Numbered from the stretch's first letter, positions 1-7,151 are shown. The stretch is DNA of 16,764 nucleotides from Gammaproteobacteria bacterium (GCA_020444775.1 JAGRHX010000045.1:1-16764), one strand, 5' to 3'. The notes: generated by a model not told the origin, from the sequence alone. Numbers and translations are program-made.

Positions 1-585
1 CAACTCGAGCAGCTCGCAGAAATCGACGGGGGTCGCGAACACCTCGCTCAGCGGCGTGGCGCTCGCATGCGCCAGCAGACATCGGATCACACCGACATGG
101 GTCACACACAGAACCGTCCGATCGGTCCAGCGACGCCGCGCCTCGGTCAACCACGAGGCCACGCGGATGTGCACGTCGGCCAGACACTCGCCACCAGGCG
201 GCGCACGATTCACCGGGTCGGCCTTCCACCATTGCAATGCCTCGGGGTCCAGGTCCTGCCAGACCCGGCCCTCCCACGCGCCGAAGCTCATCTCACGCAG
301 CCGCTCGTCGACCAGCGGTTCATTGCCCACGATGCGTGCGCCGAGCCGCCAGCGCCGCCACCCGCTTGGCACGCCGCGGCGCGGCGCGGCGTGCTCCAGC
401 AGCCATTCAGCGACGCGACGGCAACGCTCGGCGGGACTGCTCACCAGCACTGCCTGCTCCGGCATCAGCGGCAGCAATCGACGCGCATGCTGCCGCCAGT
501 CCTCGGCAAGCGCAACGTCCAGCGCACCGTAACAGCGCCGGGTATCAGCCACCGGTGGATGACGCAACAACAACACACGGGTCAA
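1..585 (-). CDS. Histidine phosphatase family protein (phosphoglycerate mutase / alpha-ribazole phosphatase-like), 3'-truncated by window edge
   Basis: Reading the minus strand from a TTG at 585 gives 195 residues with no stop before the window edge. The N-terminus carries the family core LLLRHPP, with R8 and H9 as the phosphate-binding arginine and the phospho-acceptor histidine. SSPAER follows (R54), then LREMSFGAWEG with the likely acid E98, PPGGE, and THVGVIR with the second histidine H163. All catalytic positions of the family are therefore present. The first motif is RHPP followed by RRCYGALDV, which resembles CobC-type alpha-ribazole phosphatases of cobalamin synthesis more than glycolytic mutases, but no cobalamin gene is visible next to it, so the substrate is unknown. 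The TTG start is preferred because GAAGAG lies 9 nt upstream; a GTG at 576 is the alternative. It is transcribed divergently from the 1704 gene and the C-terminus is missing. Confidence 0.87.
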   Translation of the reverse strand, partial: MTRVLLLRHPPVADTRRCYGALDVALAEDWRQHARRLLPLMPEQAVLVSSPAERCRRVAEWLLEHAAPRRGVPSGWRRWRLGARIVGNEPLVDERLREMSFGAWEGRVWQDLDPEALQWWKADPVNRAPPGGECLADVHIRVASWLTEARRRWTDRTVLCVTHVGVIRCLLAHASATPLSEVFATPVDFCELLEL

Positions 586-613
586 GGGACAGCGCTCTTC
601 AAGCTTGGCTGAC

Positions 614-658
614 CAGACCCGGGCGCGGCCGGAACCGAGCGGACGCGCACGGGTCTGG
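614..658 (-). promoter_or_regulatory. Strong inverted repeat in the presumed 5' leader of the histidine phosphatase gene
   Basis: CCAGACCCG at 614-622 pairs perfectly with CGGGTCTGG at 650-658, and a second CGCG/CGCG pairing sits inside after a 2-nt mismatch. The hairpin lies about 30 nt upstream of the TTG start, inside any transcript begun at the candidate -10 at 758-763. It has no T-run, so it does not look like an intrinsic terminator. It could be a leader structure or a protein-binding site. The structure is seen directly; the role is not known. Confidence 0.4.
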
Positions 659-757
659 GAAATCTGCAAGTGGCTCTATGACGGGGCCGCGCCGACGGCG
701 AAGCGACCGCATCTCGCCGACCGGGTCTCGCCAGGGGGATTGGCCAGACGGGGAGCG

Positions 758-784
758 ATTGTAGCTTGCTCAGCGAGTGCAAGC
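758..784 (-). promoter_or_regulatory. Candidate promoter (-10 TACAAT, minus strand) abutting a GCTTGC/GCAAGC dyad
   Basis: The minus strand reads TACAAT at 763-758, a good match to a sigma70 -10 box, about 170 nt upstream of the histidine phosphatase start. No convincing -35 box sits 16-18 nt upstream; TTGCAC is present but only 13 nt away. Immediately upstream of the -10 box, 764-784 forms an imperfect dyad with arms GCTTGC and GCAAGC, a plausible operator. Treat this as a weak prediction. Confidence 0.3.
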
Positions 785-929
785 AGCCGATCCCGAGCCG
801 GTGAGGAACGCCCACGCCTCTTCGCGCCATGCCGGAATATCATCCCGGCGTGCCGACCCGCCTGCTGTTCGATTTCGACTTCACCGCCACCGCGAAGCGC
901 CCGCTCTCGGTCCAATTGGGAGCGCTGGT

Positions 930-949
930 TCATTCCATCAGTGGAATGA
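930..949. repeat. Perfect 8-bp inverted repeat with 4-nt spacer
   Basis: TCATTCCA (930-937), TCAG, TGGAATGA (942-949) form a perfect 20-bp interrupted palindrome, the size and symmetry of a dimeric repressor operator or a small RNA hairpin. No recognised promoter overlaps it. Confidence 0.5.
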
Positions 950-1378
950 GTCAGCATCGCAGGGCGAAAATGCGAACTCAGCTTTTGCTCACGGGAAATG
1001 CTGATATGAGCGTCGCCCTATGTGTCGCGAGCCAATCTGCATTTTTCTCGACCCGAGTCGATAGTCTGTGTCGAGGATCCACGCGGGCAGGTCCCGGCAG
1101 GCTGTGCCAGCGCGGGCGGTATGCAAGCGGCGACGGGGGCAGCCCCGGCCCGCTCGTGAGCCGTCCCCGGTCACTTCGCCGCCACCTCCGACGAGCGGAC
1201 TTGCAGGCACGGATCCGAAGGGGCGGTTGTTCGATGAGGGCTGATGTTCGACGACCGTGGTCATGGCCACTCGATCCGAACGCTCGTTTCGAAGGCGCAT
1301 CGCGCCGCCGTGCTCACGTCGAACCGCAAAGCTTGCTACATTAGTGCCGTTTAGAATGTGGCGTATGGCGTGCGAGCA

Positions 1379-1409
1379 GCACAGCACATGGCTCTGCAAT
1401 CGGCTGTGC
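1379..1409. repeat. 7-bp inverted repeat GCACAGC/GCTGTGC
   Basis: GCACAGC at 1379-1385 is complementary to GCTGTGC at 1403-1409, and a second copy of GCTGTGC follows at 1415-1421, so two alternative pairings are possible. It is the first of three inverted repeats between the AT-richer patch at 1340-1358 and the lipoprotein start at 1704. Confidence 0.4.
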
Positions 1410-1485
1410 CAGTCGCTGTGCCCCAGCTGCTGTGTCATTGACTCTGCACCGGGATCGAGGCGGCGGATTCCGCGCTCGACCGGTG

Positions 1486-1514
1486 CGGGCATGTCGCCGT
1501 CACGGACATGCCCG
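1486..1514. repeat. 10-bp perfect stem upstream of the LysM lipoprotein gene
   Basis: CGGGCATGTC at 1486-1495 and GACATGCCCG at 1505-1514 are perfectly complementary, with a 9-nt loop. This is the strongest hairpin of the region. There is no T-tract after it, so a terminator is unlikely. A structured leader or an operator is possible. Confidence 0.5.
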
Positions 1515-1576
1515 GCGGCGCAGCACCGATGCGGGGCGCGACGTCGAGACGTCACCAGCTGGTCGCCCCTCCAGGT

Positions 1577-1614
1577 GGTCACCGACATGAGCCGAGGTGC
1601 ACAACACGGTGACC
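1577..1614. repeat. 8-bp perfect inverted repeat GGTCACCG/CGGTGACC
   Basis: GGTCACCG at 1577-1584 pairs with CGGTGACC at 1607-1614 across a 22-nt loop, about 90 nt before the lipoprotein start codon. It is the third inverted repeat in the presumed leader. Confidence 0.4.
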
Positions 1615-1691
1615 GGCCGGCGACGATTGCCGCGGGTAGCGACGCCGACCAGGCTTTCGACCTCGAACGACAACCCCCGAAAAGAACTCCC

Positions 1692-1698
1692 AAGGTGG
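1692..1698 (+). promoter_or_regulatory. Ribosome binding site deciding the start of the LysM lipoprotein
   Basis: AAGG at 1692-1695, within AAGGTGG, lies 8 nt before the ATG at 1704. The reading frame stays open 447 nt further upstream, so this site together with the lipoprotein signal peptide that follows is what fixes the true start. Confidence 0.7.
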
Positions 1699-1703
1699 TT
1701 TTG

Positions 1704-4700
1704 ATGCTCAAGTGCCGTTCCCCTTTAGCCTGCCTACTGCTCCTGGTCGGGCTGCTGCAGCTCACGGGTTGTGCGGTCGAGGAAGGTGACTCCGAATCCG
1801 GCAAGACCGAGACCGCCGACAGCACGCCGGCGCAAGCCGATGTCGGACGGTCGGAGAGCGCCCCGCTGGTGCCGGGCACGACCAGCACGGCAACGGCTGG
1901 GCAAGCCGACAGCGCAGCGCAGGCGCAGCTGGCCGCGGCCACCGAGGAGATTGCTCGCCTGCGGCAGGCCCTGTCCGCGTCGGAGGACGCGCGCCTCGGT
2001 CAGGCACGGCAGGGCGGACAGCAGCTCGCCCAGCTACAGGCCCGCCTGGCCGCCGCGGCGGCGGAGCAGACGCGCCTGATGCAGCACATGACCCAGACCC
2101 TCAGCGAACGAGACCGGGCGCTGGCGAGCGTGGAGCCGCTGCGACAGCGCAATGAGGAGATCGATCGCGAGTTGCAGATGGTGAGCGCCCGACTGGCCAA
2201 GGCGCAAGACGAGCAACAGGTGGATCCGGCGCGTCGCGAGGCAGCCCTCAGCGAGGTCGCGGTGGAGCGTGACGAAGCCCTGCAGGCCCTCGACGCGGCA
2301 CGCACGCGCGGCGATTCACTGGCCGCCAGTCTCGAGCAGGCGCGGCAGGCGCTGGATGAGGGACAGGCCCGCCTGACGACTCTGGAGACCGAAAAAGCAA
2401 AGCTGGTCGAGCAGACCGCCAGCCTTCGCCACGATCTGGGAGAGACCGGCGCGGCACGCGACCAGGCGCAGCAACAGCTGAGCAAGCTACAGGCCGACCT
2501 GGCCGAGCGGCAGGCTGAGACCCGAACGCTCAGCCGCACCATCATCGAACAGTCCGATCAATTGGCCGCCGAGCGTGGCGCCCTGAGCGAGGCGCGCGAG
2601 TCACTGGCGCGCAGCGAGACGGCTCTGGCCGATGCCCGCGCCCGCAACCAGGCGCTGCAGGCGGATCTGTCCAGCATCGAGCACACCGCCGAGCTGCAGT
2701 CCAATCTCGCCAGCCAGCGCGCCATGCGGCTGCGCGACAGCGAGTCGAGCGCGCGCGCTCTGCAAGGTCGGATACGCGAGCTCGGCCAGTCACTGCAAGC
2801 CGAGCGGGACACGGTCAGTGAGCTACAAAGCAGCCGCGCCGCGGCCCTGGCCGAGGTCGAGTCCCTGAAATCGGACCTTGCCTACCAGAAGACCCGTCTG
2901 GCGGACCGCGCGCAGCGCATCGAGTCACTGAGCGCGGCCCTGGAGGCCGCGAACAGCCAGGCGCGTAGCGACAAGGCTCAGCTCCAGGAGCGGCTCGCCT
3001 ACGAGCGCACCCGACTGCAGAACCGAGCGCAGCAGATCGACGGCCTGAGCGGCGAACTGGCCGACAGCCGGAGCGCGCTCGACAAGGCCAGCCAGGTCCG
3101 CGCCGAGCTGCAGGACCGCATCGGCGTGCTGAACGACGAGCTCGAGACCCGCGAGCGCGCCTTGCGCGCGGCGGATGCGCGGCTGCTGACCACCGAGGAT
3201 CGTCGGCTGGCGTTGGAGGTGGAGCTGGAGAAGACCAGCGGCGAGTTGAATCGACTACGCGAGCGCCTCGCCAGCAGTCGCGAGAGCAGTGAGCTGCAGG
3301 CCGCAGAGATCGATGCGTTGGAGCAGACCCGGGCCACCCTGGTCGAGGAGCAGGCCAGACTCAGCGCCCAGAACCAGCAGCTGGCCGAGAGCAATACGCA
3401 GCAGGCAGAGCAGATCCAATCTCTGGACGCGGATCGCCAGGCGCTGCAGTCGGAGCTGGATCTGACTGTGCAGACCTCACGCAAGCTGCTCGACGATCTG
3501 AACGAGGCGCGCCAGCAGGCTGCCCGCGGTGCCGAAGCACTGGCAGCGGGTACAACGCGCAACAGCGAGTTGGAGAGCCAGCTGTCGGTGCTCGAGTCCG
3601 AGCAGATGCTGATGACGCAGACCACGCGCAAGTTGCTCGACGACTTGAACGAGGCACGCCAGCAGGTCACCCGCAGCGCCGCTGCGCAACAAGCAACGAC
3701 GGCTCGCAATACCGAGCTGGAAGCGCAGATGAGCGCACTCGAGTCCGAGCAGACGCTGATGGTGCAGACCACCCGCAAGCTGCTCGACGATCTGAACGAG
3801 GCGCGCCAGCAGGCTGCCCAAAGCAACGAGGCGCAGCAGGCACAGCGCGCTCGCAACACCGAATTGGAAACCGAGCTGAGCGCGCTCGAGTCCGAGCAGA
3901 CGCTGATGGTGCAGACCACCCGCAAGCTGCTCGACGATCTTGCCGACGCACGACGCGATGCGGCAGAACGCGCCCAGCAGGTCGCACGTCTGGAAAAGAC
4001 CCTGGCCGAGCACGGCCCCGAGCGGACCGAGACGCTCGACGCCGAGCTCGAGGCCGCGCGCGCGCGCCTCGCCGAGTTGGAGCCCGAGCTGCAAGCAGCC
4101 CGGGAACAGGCACAGAGCCTGGAGCGCAGCCTGAGCGGACGCGACCAGGAGCTGCAGATCCTGCGCGCGGCCCGCGAAGAGCTGGAACGCCAGGTGCACG
4201 AGTACGAGACGCAGGTCAGCACCCAGGCCGAGCAGCTCGCCAGCGCGCAAGGCTCGCTGGAAACGCTCCAGGCACAGCTCGACGAGGCACGCAAGGAACT
4301 GACTCGGGCACAATCCTCGGCCCCTGCCTCGAGCGAGCAGGCCGGACGGATTGCGGCTCTGGAGACCTCGTTGAAAGACACCGAGGCCGACCGCGACAGA
4401 CTCAGATCCGAGCTCGCCGACAACCGCATCGAGCTCGATCTCGCGCGTGCCGAGCTCGGCACCCTGCGTGAGCGCGCGGTGGCGCAGAAGGCCCGGAGCG
4501 AGACCCTGCAGAACCAGCTGGCCGAGGCCGAGCAGGCCCGTGCCAGCACGACCGACACGCTCGCCAATCAGAAGCTCGAGCTGGATCTGGCCCGCGCCGA
4601 GCTCGACACCCTGCGCGACGAGCGCACGACCCTGGTCGAGGCACAGCAAGGCACGCTGCGGTCGATGCAGGAGAGCATCGGCTCCCTGCAAACCGAGCTG

Positions 4701-5942
4701 GGTCAGTTGCGCGGCGACCGGGACGAACTGAAGCAGACCCTGGCCCAGCGCGATATGGATCTGGATCTGGCCCGCGCCGAGCTGGAGACGCTACGCGCCG
4801 AGCAGGGCGAGCTCACCGACCGCGTGCAGCGTCTGGACAGGCAGAGCAGTCAACGGGTTGCCGCGCTGGAGAGCGAGCTGAACCGTGTACGCACCGAACG
4901 AGACAAGCTTCTGGAAGGACGCGAGGATGCAGCCGCCGAGCTGCAGGCGCGGCTCGACGAGGCCAGCGCCCAGGCCAACACCTATCAGGCTCAGCTGCGC
5001 GAGCAGTCCGACCAGATAGATCAGCTGCGCGCCGAACAGGCAGCCCTGGAGCAGGAACGACAGTCCGCGAACCGCGCGGTCGATGAGCTGCGTGGCCGAC
5101 TCGACGAGCTGGATTCACGCCTCGCTGCGCAGAACGACGTGGTCGCTCAGCTGCGCGCAGAGCGCGAGACCCTGGTGACCGCGCAAAACACCAGTGCGCA
5201 GAACCTGGCTGCTCTGCAGGGCACGCTCGACAAGGCAGTGTCGCTGAACGACGACTACAAGCAACAGATCGCCATGCAATTGGAGGAGATTGCCCGACTC
5301 CAGGCGACCCGTGACGAGCTGGCGGCCGCCCGACAGCAGACCAGCGATTCGCTGGATGCGCTGCAGGCCGAGCTGGCCCAGCAGCGAGACGCACTGTCTA
5401 AGGCGCGCGACGAACGCGCGACGCAAGCGCGACGCAATCAGTCGCTGCAGGAACGCGCCCGCGCGCTGCAGGGGGAGGTCGACCAGATGCAGGCACGCAA
5501 CCAGCAAGCGGTCGCCACCTTGGAACGGGACAAACGCGCGCTGGAAGCCGAGCTGACCCGGGCGCGTGCCCAGGTTACGGAGCTCAACGCATCGCTGAGC
5601 ACCTTGCAGGCACGACTGGACGAAGGGTCCTCGCCGTCGACGCCTCCCGGTACCCCACCGGCAAGCACCCCACCGGCAGGCACGAATGTTGCTCCGGCCG
5701 AGACCACGCCGCCGCCAGCCACCACCACGGCCGAGACGCCGGGCACGCAGACACCGCCGGCGACAGCCCAGCAGGACGATGTGCGACGTCACACGGTAGC
5801 GCGCGGTGAGACGCTATCGGTGCTGGCCACGCGCTACTACGGTCGCGGCATCGCCTGGCGTCGCATCTATGAAGCCAACCGGGACGTCATCAGCAACCCG
5901 GATGTCGTCGAGCCCGGCCTGGTGTTGGTCATACCGGAATGA
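1704..5942 (+). CDS. Giant coiled-coil outer-membrane lipoprotein with C-terminal LysM domain
   Basis: The product has 1412 residues. Residues 1-22 are a lipoprotein signal peptide ending in the lipobox LTGC, so C23 would be lipidated. Position +2 is alanine rather than aspartate, which favours Lol-dependent sorting to the outer membrane. Residues 24-72 are a polar linker. Residues 73-1306 are almost unbroken Ala/Glu/Gln/Leu/Arg heptad-like sequence, a predicted coiled coil without proline interruptions except rare ones. Residues 1307-1359 are a Pro/Thr-rich linker. Residues 1360-1412 are a clear LysM domain (HTVARGETLSVLATRYYG, then IYEANRD, then PGLVLVIP), which in this family binds peptidoglycan glycan chains. 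I infer an envelope tether or scaffold. The N-terminal half of the rod has a 39-residue duplication (LAY.RTRL..RAQ.I, at 2877 and 2994), and the middle has four 49-residue repeats. I do not recognise a named orthologue. Similarity to tropomyosin or SMC proteins would reflect coiled-coil composition only. Confidence 0.93.
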   Translation: MLKCRSPLACLLLLVGLLQLTGCAVEEGDSESGKTETADSTPAQADVGRSESAPLVPGTTSTATAGQADSAAQAQLAAATEEIARLRQALSASEDARLGQARQGGQQLAQLQARLAAAAAEQTRLMQHMTQTLSERDRALASVEPLRQRNEEIDRELQMVSARLAKAQDEQQVDPARREAALSEVAVERDEALQALDAARTRGDSLAASLEQARQALDEGQARLTTLETEKAKLVEQTASLRHDLGETGAARDQAQQQLSKLQADLAERQAETRTLSRTIIEQSDQLAAERGALSEARESLARSETALADARARNQALQADLSSIEHTAELQSNLASQRAMRLRDSESSARALQGRIRELGQSLQAERDTVSELQSSRAAALAEVESLKSDLAYQKTRLADRAQRIESLSAALEAANSQARSDKAQLQERLAYERTRLQNRAQQIDGLSGELADSRSALDKASQVRAELQDRIGVLNDELETRERALRAADARLLTTEDRRLALEVELEKTSGELNRLRERLASSRESSELQAAEIDALEQTRATLVEEQARLSAQNQQLAESNTQQAEQIQSLDADRQALQSELDLTVQTSRKLLDDLNEARQQAARGAEALAAGTTRNSELESQLSVLESEQMLMTQTTRKLLDDLNEARQQVTRSAAAQQATTARNTELEAQMSALESEQTLMVQTTRKLLDDLNEARQQAAQSNEAQQAQRARNTELETELSALESEQTLMVQTTRKLLDDLADARRDAAERAQQVARLEKTLAEHGPERTETLDAELEAARARLAELEPELQAAREQAQSLERSLSGRDQELQILRAAREELERQVHEYETQVSTQAEQLASAQGSLETLQAQLDEARKELTRAQSSAPASSEQAGRIAALETSLKDTEADRDRLRSELADNRIELDLARAELGTLRERAVAQKARSETLQNQLAEAEQARASTTDTLANQKLELDLARAELDTLRDERTTLVEAQQGTLRSMQESIGSLQTELGQLRGDRDELKQTLAQRDMDLDLARAELETLRAEQGELTDRVQRLDRQSSQRVAALESELNRVRTERDKLLEGREDAAAELQARLDEASAQANTYQAQLREQSDQIDQLRAEQAALEQERQSANRAVDELRGRLDELDSRLAAQNDVVAQLRAERETLVTAQNTSAQNLAALQGTLDKAVSLNDDYKQQIAMQLEEIARLQATRDELAAARQQTSDSLDALQAELAQQRDALSKARDERATQARRNQSLQERARALQGEVDQMQARNQQAVATLERDKRALEAELTRARAQVTELNASLSTLQARLDEGSSPSTPPGTPPASTPPAGTNVAPAETTPPPATTTAETPGTQTPPATAQQDDVRRHTVARGETLSVLATRYYGRGIAWRRIYEANRDVISNPDVVEPGLVLVIPE
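3444..4031 (+). repeat. Four tandem 147-bp (49-residue) repeats within the coiled-coil gene
   Basis: The motif QTxRKLLDDLNEARQQ recurs with its Gln codon at 3471, 3618, 3765 and 3912, an exact 147-bp spacing each time. Each unit also carries a LESEQ.LM.QT lead-in and an RNTELE.. segment. Units 2-4 are the most alike; unit 1 has diverged at its start (LQSELDLTVQT), and unit 4 diverges after KLLDDL at about 3948. 49 residues are exactly seven heptads, so duplication of a unit keeps the coiled-coil register. The repeats are close at the DNA level, suggesting recent duplication or ongoing homogenisation. Confidence 0.85.
4431..4797 (+). repeat. Three dispersed copies of an LDLARAELxTLR segment
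   Basis: Near-identical segments encoding (E/D)LDLARAEL.TLR begin at 4431, 4578 and 4758. The first interval is 147 bp, the same period as the upstream tandem array, and the second is 180 bp. This looks like an older, partly eroded expansion of the same rod. Confidence 0.7.
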
Positions 5943-5985
5943 TCGGATGGGCCTGAGGCCAGCCGGAAGAACGCATGACCGGGAC

Positions 5986-6010
5986 GCCCGGGTAGATTGC
6001 CCGGGTAGAT
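5986..6010. repeat. Two 12-bp direct repeats GCCCGGGTAGAT
   Basis: GCCCGGGTAGAT occurs at 5986-5997 and 5999-6010, separated by one T, directly before the large hairpin in the same convergent gap. It could be a local slippage duplication. No function is evident. Confidence 0.55.
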
Positions 6011-6012
6011 CA

Positions 6013-6050
6013 CCCGGCAGCCCACCGGCAACAGCCGGCGGCCTGCCGGG
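6013..6050. terminator. Strong two-tier hairpin between convergent genes, putative bidirectional terminator
   Basis: The outer stem CCCGGCAG (6013-6020) with CTGCCGGG (6043-6050) encloses a 4x4 internal loop and an inner stem CCGGC (6025-6029) with GCCGG (6034-6038), closed by an AACA tetraloop. It sits 71 nt after the LysM lipoprotein stop and 66 nt from the oxidoreductase stop on the opposite strand. There is no T-tract on either side, so intrinsic termination is uncertain. It may instead block 3' exonucleases after Rho-dependent termination. Confidence 0.5.
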
Positions 6051-6115
6051 CGACGCCTGCCCGGTCGAGCAGGGAACGCGCGGTGGCCGCGACAGCGGTG
6101 CCGCGTTCGTGGCGA

Positions 6116-7102
6116 TCAGCTGCTGAAGTCACCCACCGCCTGCAGCAGCAGACTCACATTGCGCGCTCCTTCCACACCATCGACCTCGGCCGGGCGCCCC
6201 TGCTCGATGGCGGCGACGAAGTCGGCGATCTCACCGGCGTACGGATTCACCGGATTGAACGACAGCGCCTGACTCTCGTTCGCAGTCTCGATGCGGATGC
6301 TGCCAGCCCCGTCGGGCCCCAGCGTATCTTCGCAGACCGCATAGCCATCCTCTGCATAGATCTCCAGGCGTCGCGGTGCGTCGAACACCATCGAAGTGCA
6401 GATTTCGGCGGTCGCCCCGTTCTCGAACTGCAACGCGAGCACCGCCGATTCGTCGTTCTCGCTGCCGAACACGTGATGGCCGACCACGCTGTTCAGGGTC
6501 TGCACCTCGCCACACGACGGGCGCATGAACCAGCGCACCAGGTCCAGACAGTGGGTACCCACCGCGGCCAGGCTCCACCATCGGCCGAGGGTCGACGATG
6601 CCCGCCAGTTGCTCGCGTCAGCACGCCGCTTGGCCCACATGACCCGCATGTGGCGCAGCTCGCCCAGGGTGCCGGTCTGCACGCGACGAGCGAGCGCGCG
6701 ATGACCGGCATGCCAACGCAGATGATAGGCAACGCCCAGACGCACCTGGTTGTCGGCACAGGCAGCGACCAGCGCGCGTGCCTCATCTCGCGAGCATGCC
6801 ATCGGCTTCTCCGTCAGCACGTGCTTGCCCGCGCAGGCCGCCGCGATGCCCTGCATCGCGTGCAGACGGTCCGGCGACACCATCAGCACCGCGTCCAATG
6901 CCGGATCGGCCAACAGCTCGTCCAGATCGTCATAGGCAGCTCGTTCAGCCTGGGCCGCGTGTCGGCTCGCGAACTCGCCGGCGCGCTCCAGATCGCGACT
7001 GAGGACACTCCAGAGCACCGCGCCGGGAACCTGGGCAATGGCCGGCACCAGCTGGGTGTCGGCAATGGCCGCAGTCCCCAGCACCGCAAATCTAATCGTC
7101 AC
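6116..7102 (-). CDS. Gfo/Idh/MocA family oxidoreductase
   Basis: The product is 328 residues, the usual length for this NAD(P)-dependent sugar or polyol dehydrogenase family. The N-terminal Rossmann fold starts IRFAVLGTAAIADT (residues 3-16), a variant glycine-rich loop with alanines in place of some glycines. The family hallmark EKP is at 98-100 (LTEKPMAC), where the lysine is catalytic. The C-terminal half carries AVGTHCLDLVRW (180-191); H184 aligns with the catalytic histidine, but the aspartate four residues before it in typical members is A180. The start is GTG at 7102, preceded by GAAGG at a suitable distance; the nearby ATG on the same strand is out of frame. It lies 49 nt downstream of the DUF465 gene on the same strand, so the two are probably co-transcribed. 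The substrate cannot be predicted. A membrane or signal segment is not seen, so it should be cytoplasmic. Confidence 0.9.
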   Translation of the reverse strand: MTIRFAVLGTAAIADTQLVPAIAQVPGAVLWSVLSRDLERAGEFASRHAAQAERAAYDDLDELLADPALDAVLMVSPDRLHAMQGIAAACAGKHVLTEKPMACSRDEARALVAACADNQVRLGVAYHLRWHAGHRALARRVQTGTLGELRHMRVMWAKRRADASNWRASSTLGRWWSLAAVGTHCLDLVRWFMRPSCGEVQTLNSVVGHHVFGSENDESAVLALQFENGATAEICTSMVFDAPRRLEIYAEDGYAVCEDTLGPDGAGSIRIETANESQALSFNPVNPYAGEIADFVAAIEQGRPAEVDGVEGARNVSLLLQAVGDFSS

Positions 7103-7151
7103 CGAACACCTTCATCCTGCTGTCTCCCACCGTGCCTCCCGCGCCCGCATT

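Larger units (their letters stand above)
586..1703. other. Long intergenic region without a convincing gene, rich in inverted repeats
   Basis: This stretch of about 1.1 kb separates the divergent histidine phosphatase and LysM lipoprotein genes. Open frames exist on both strands but their translations are arginine- and serine-rich without domains, as expected from GC-rich non-coding DNA. The first 30 or so codons of a frame starting ATG at 829 have a coding-like GC third-position bias and read MPEYHPGVPTRLLFDFDF, but the frame then decays into arginine-rich sequence, so it may be a gene remnant or chance. The region contains perfect inverted repeats at 930-949, 1379-1409, 1486-1514 and 1577-1614. 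AT-richer sequence at 1339-1358 (TACATT, then TAGAAT) may hold a promoter for the downstream lipoprotein, but no clear -35/-10 pair is visible. Confidence 0.6.

Noticed and set aside
586..830. Cobalamin riboswitch upstream of the CobC-like histidine phosphatase
   Set aside because: I looked for a B12-box-like string on the minus strand; GAGCCACTTGCAG is only a superficial match and the rest of the conserved core is absent.
1257..1703. N-terminal extension of the LysM lipoprotein (frame open from 1257)
   Set aside because: The extension is arginine- and cysteine-rich without bias. ATG 1704 has a good ribosome binding site and begins a textbook lipoprotein signal peptide.
989..1942. 317-codon minus-strand ORF across the intergenic region
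   Set aside because: It runs antisense into the lipoprotein start, the translation is Ser/Arg-rich with no domain, and the open frame follows from GC content.
2999..4691. Long minus-strand ORFs (522 and 404 codons) opposite the coiled-coil gene
   Set aside because: Low-complexity Ser/Arg/Cys/Leu translations mirror the repetitive plus-strand codons; no start signals or families.
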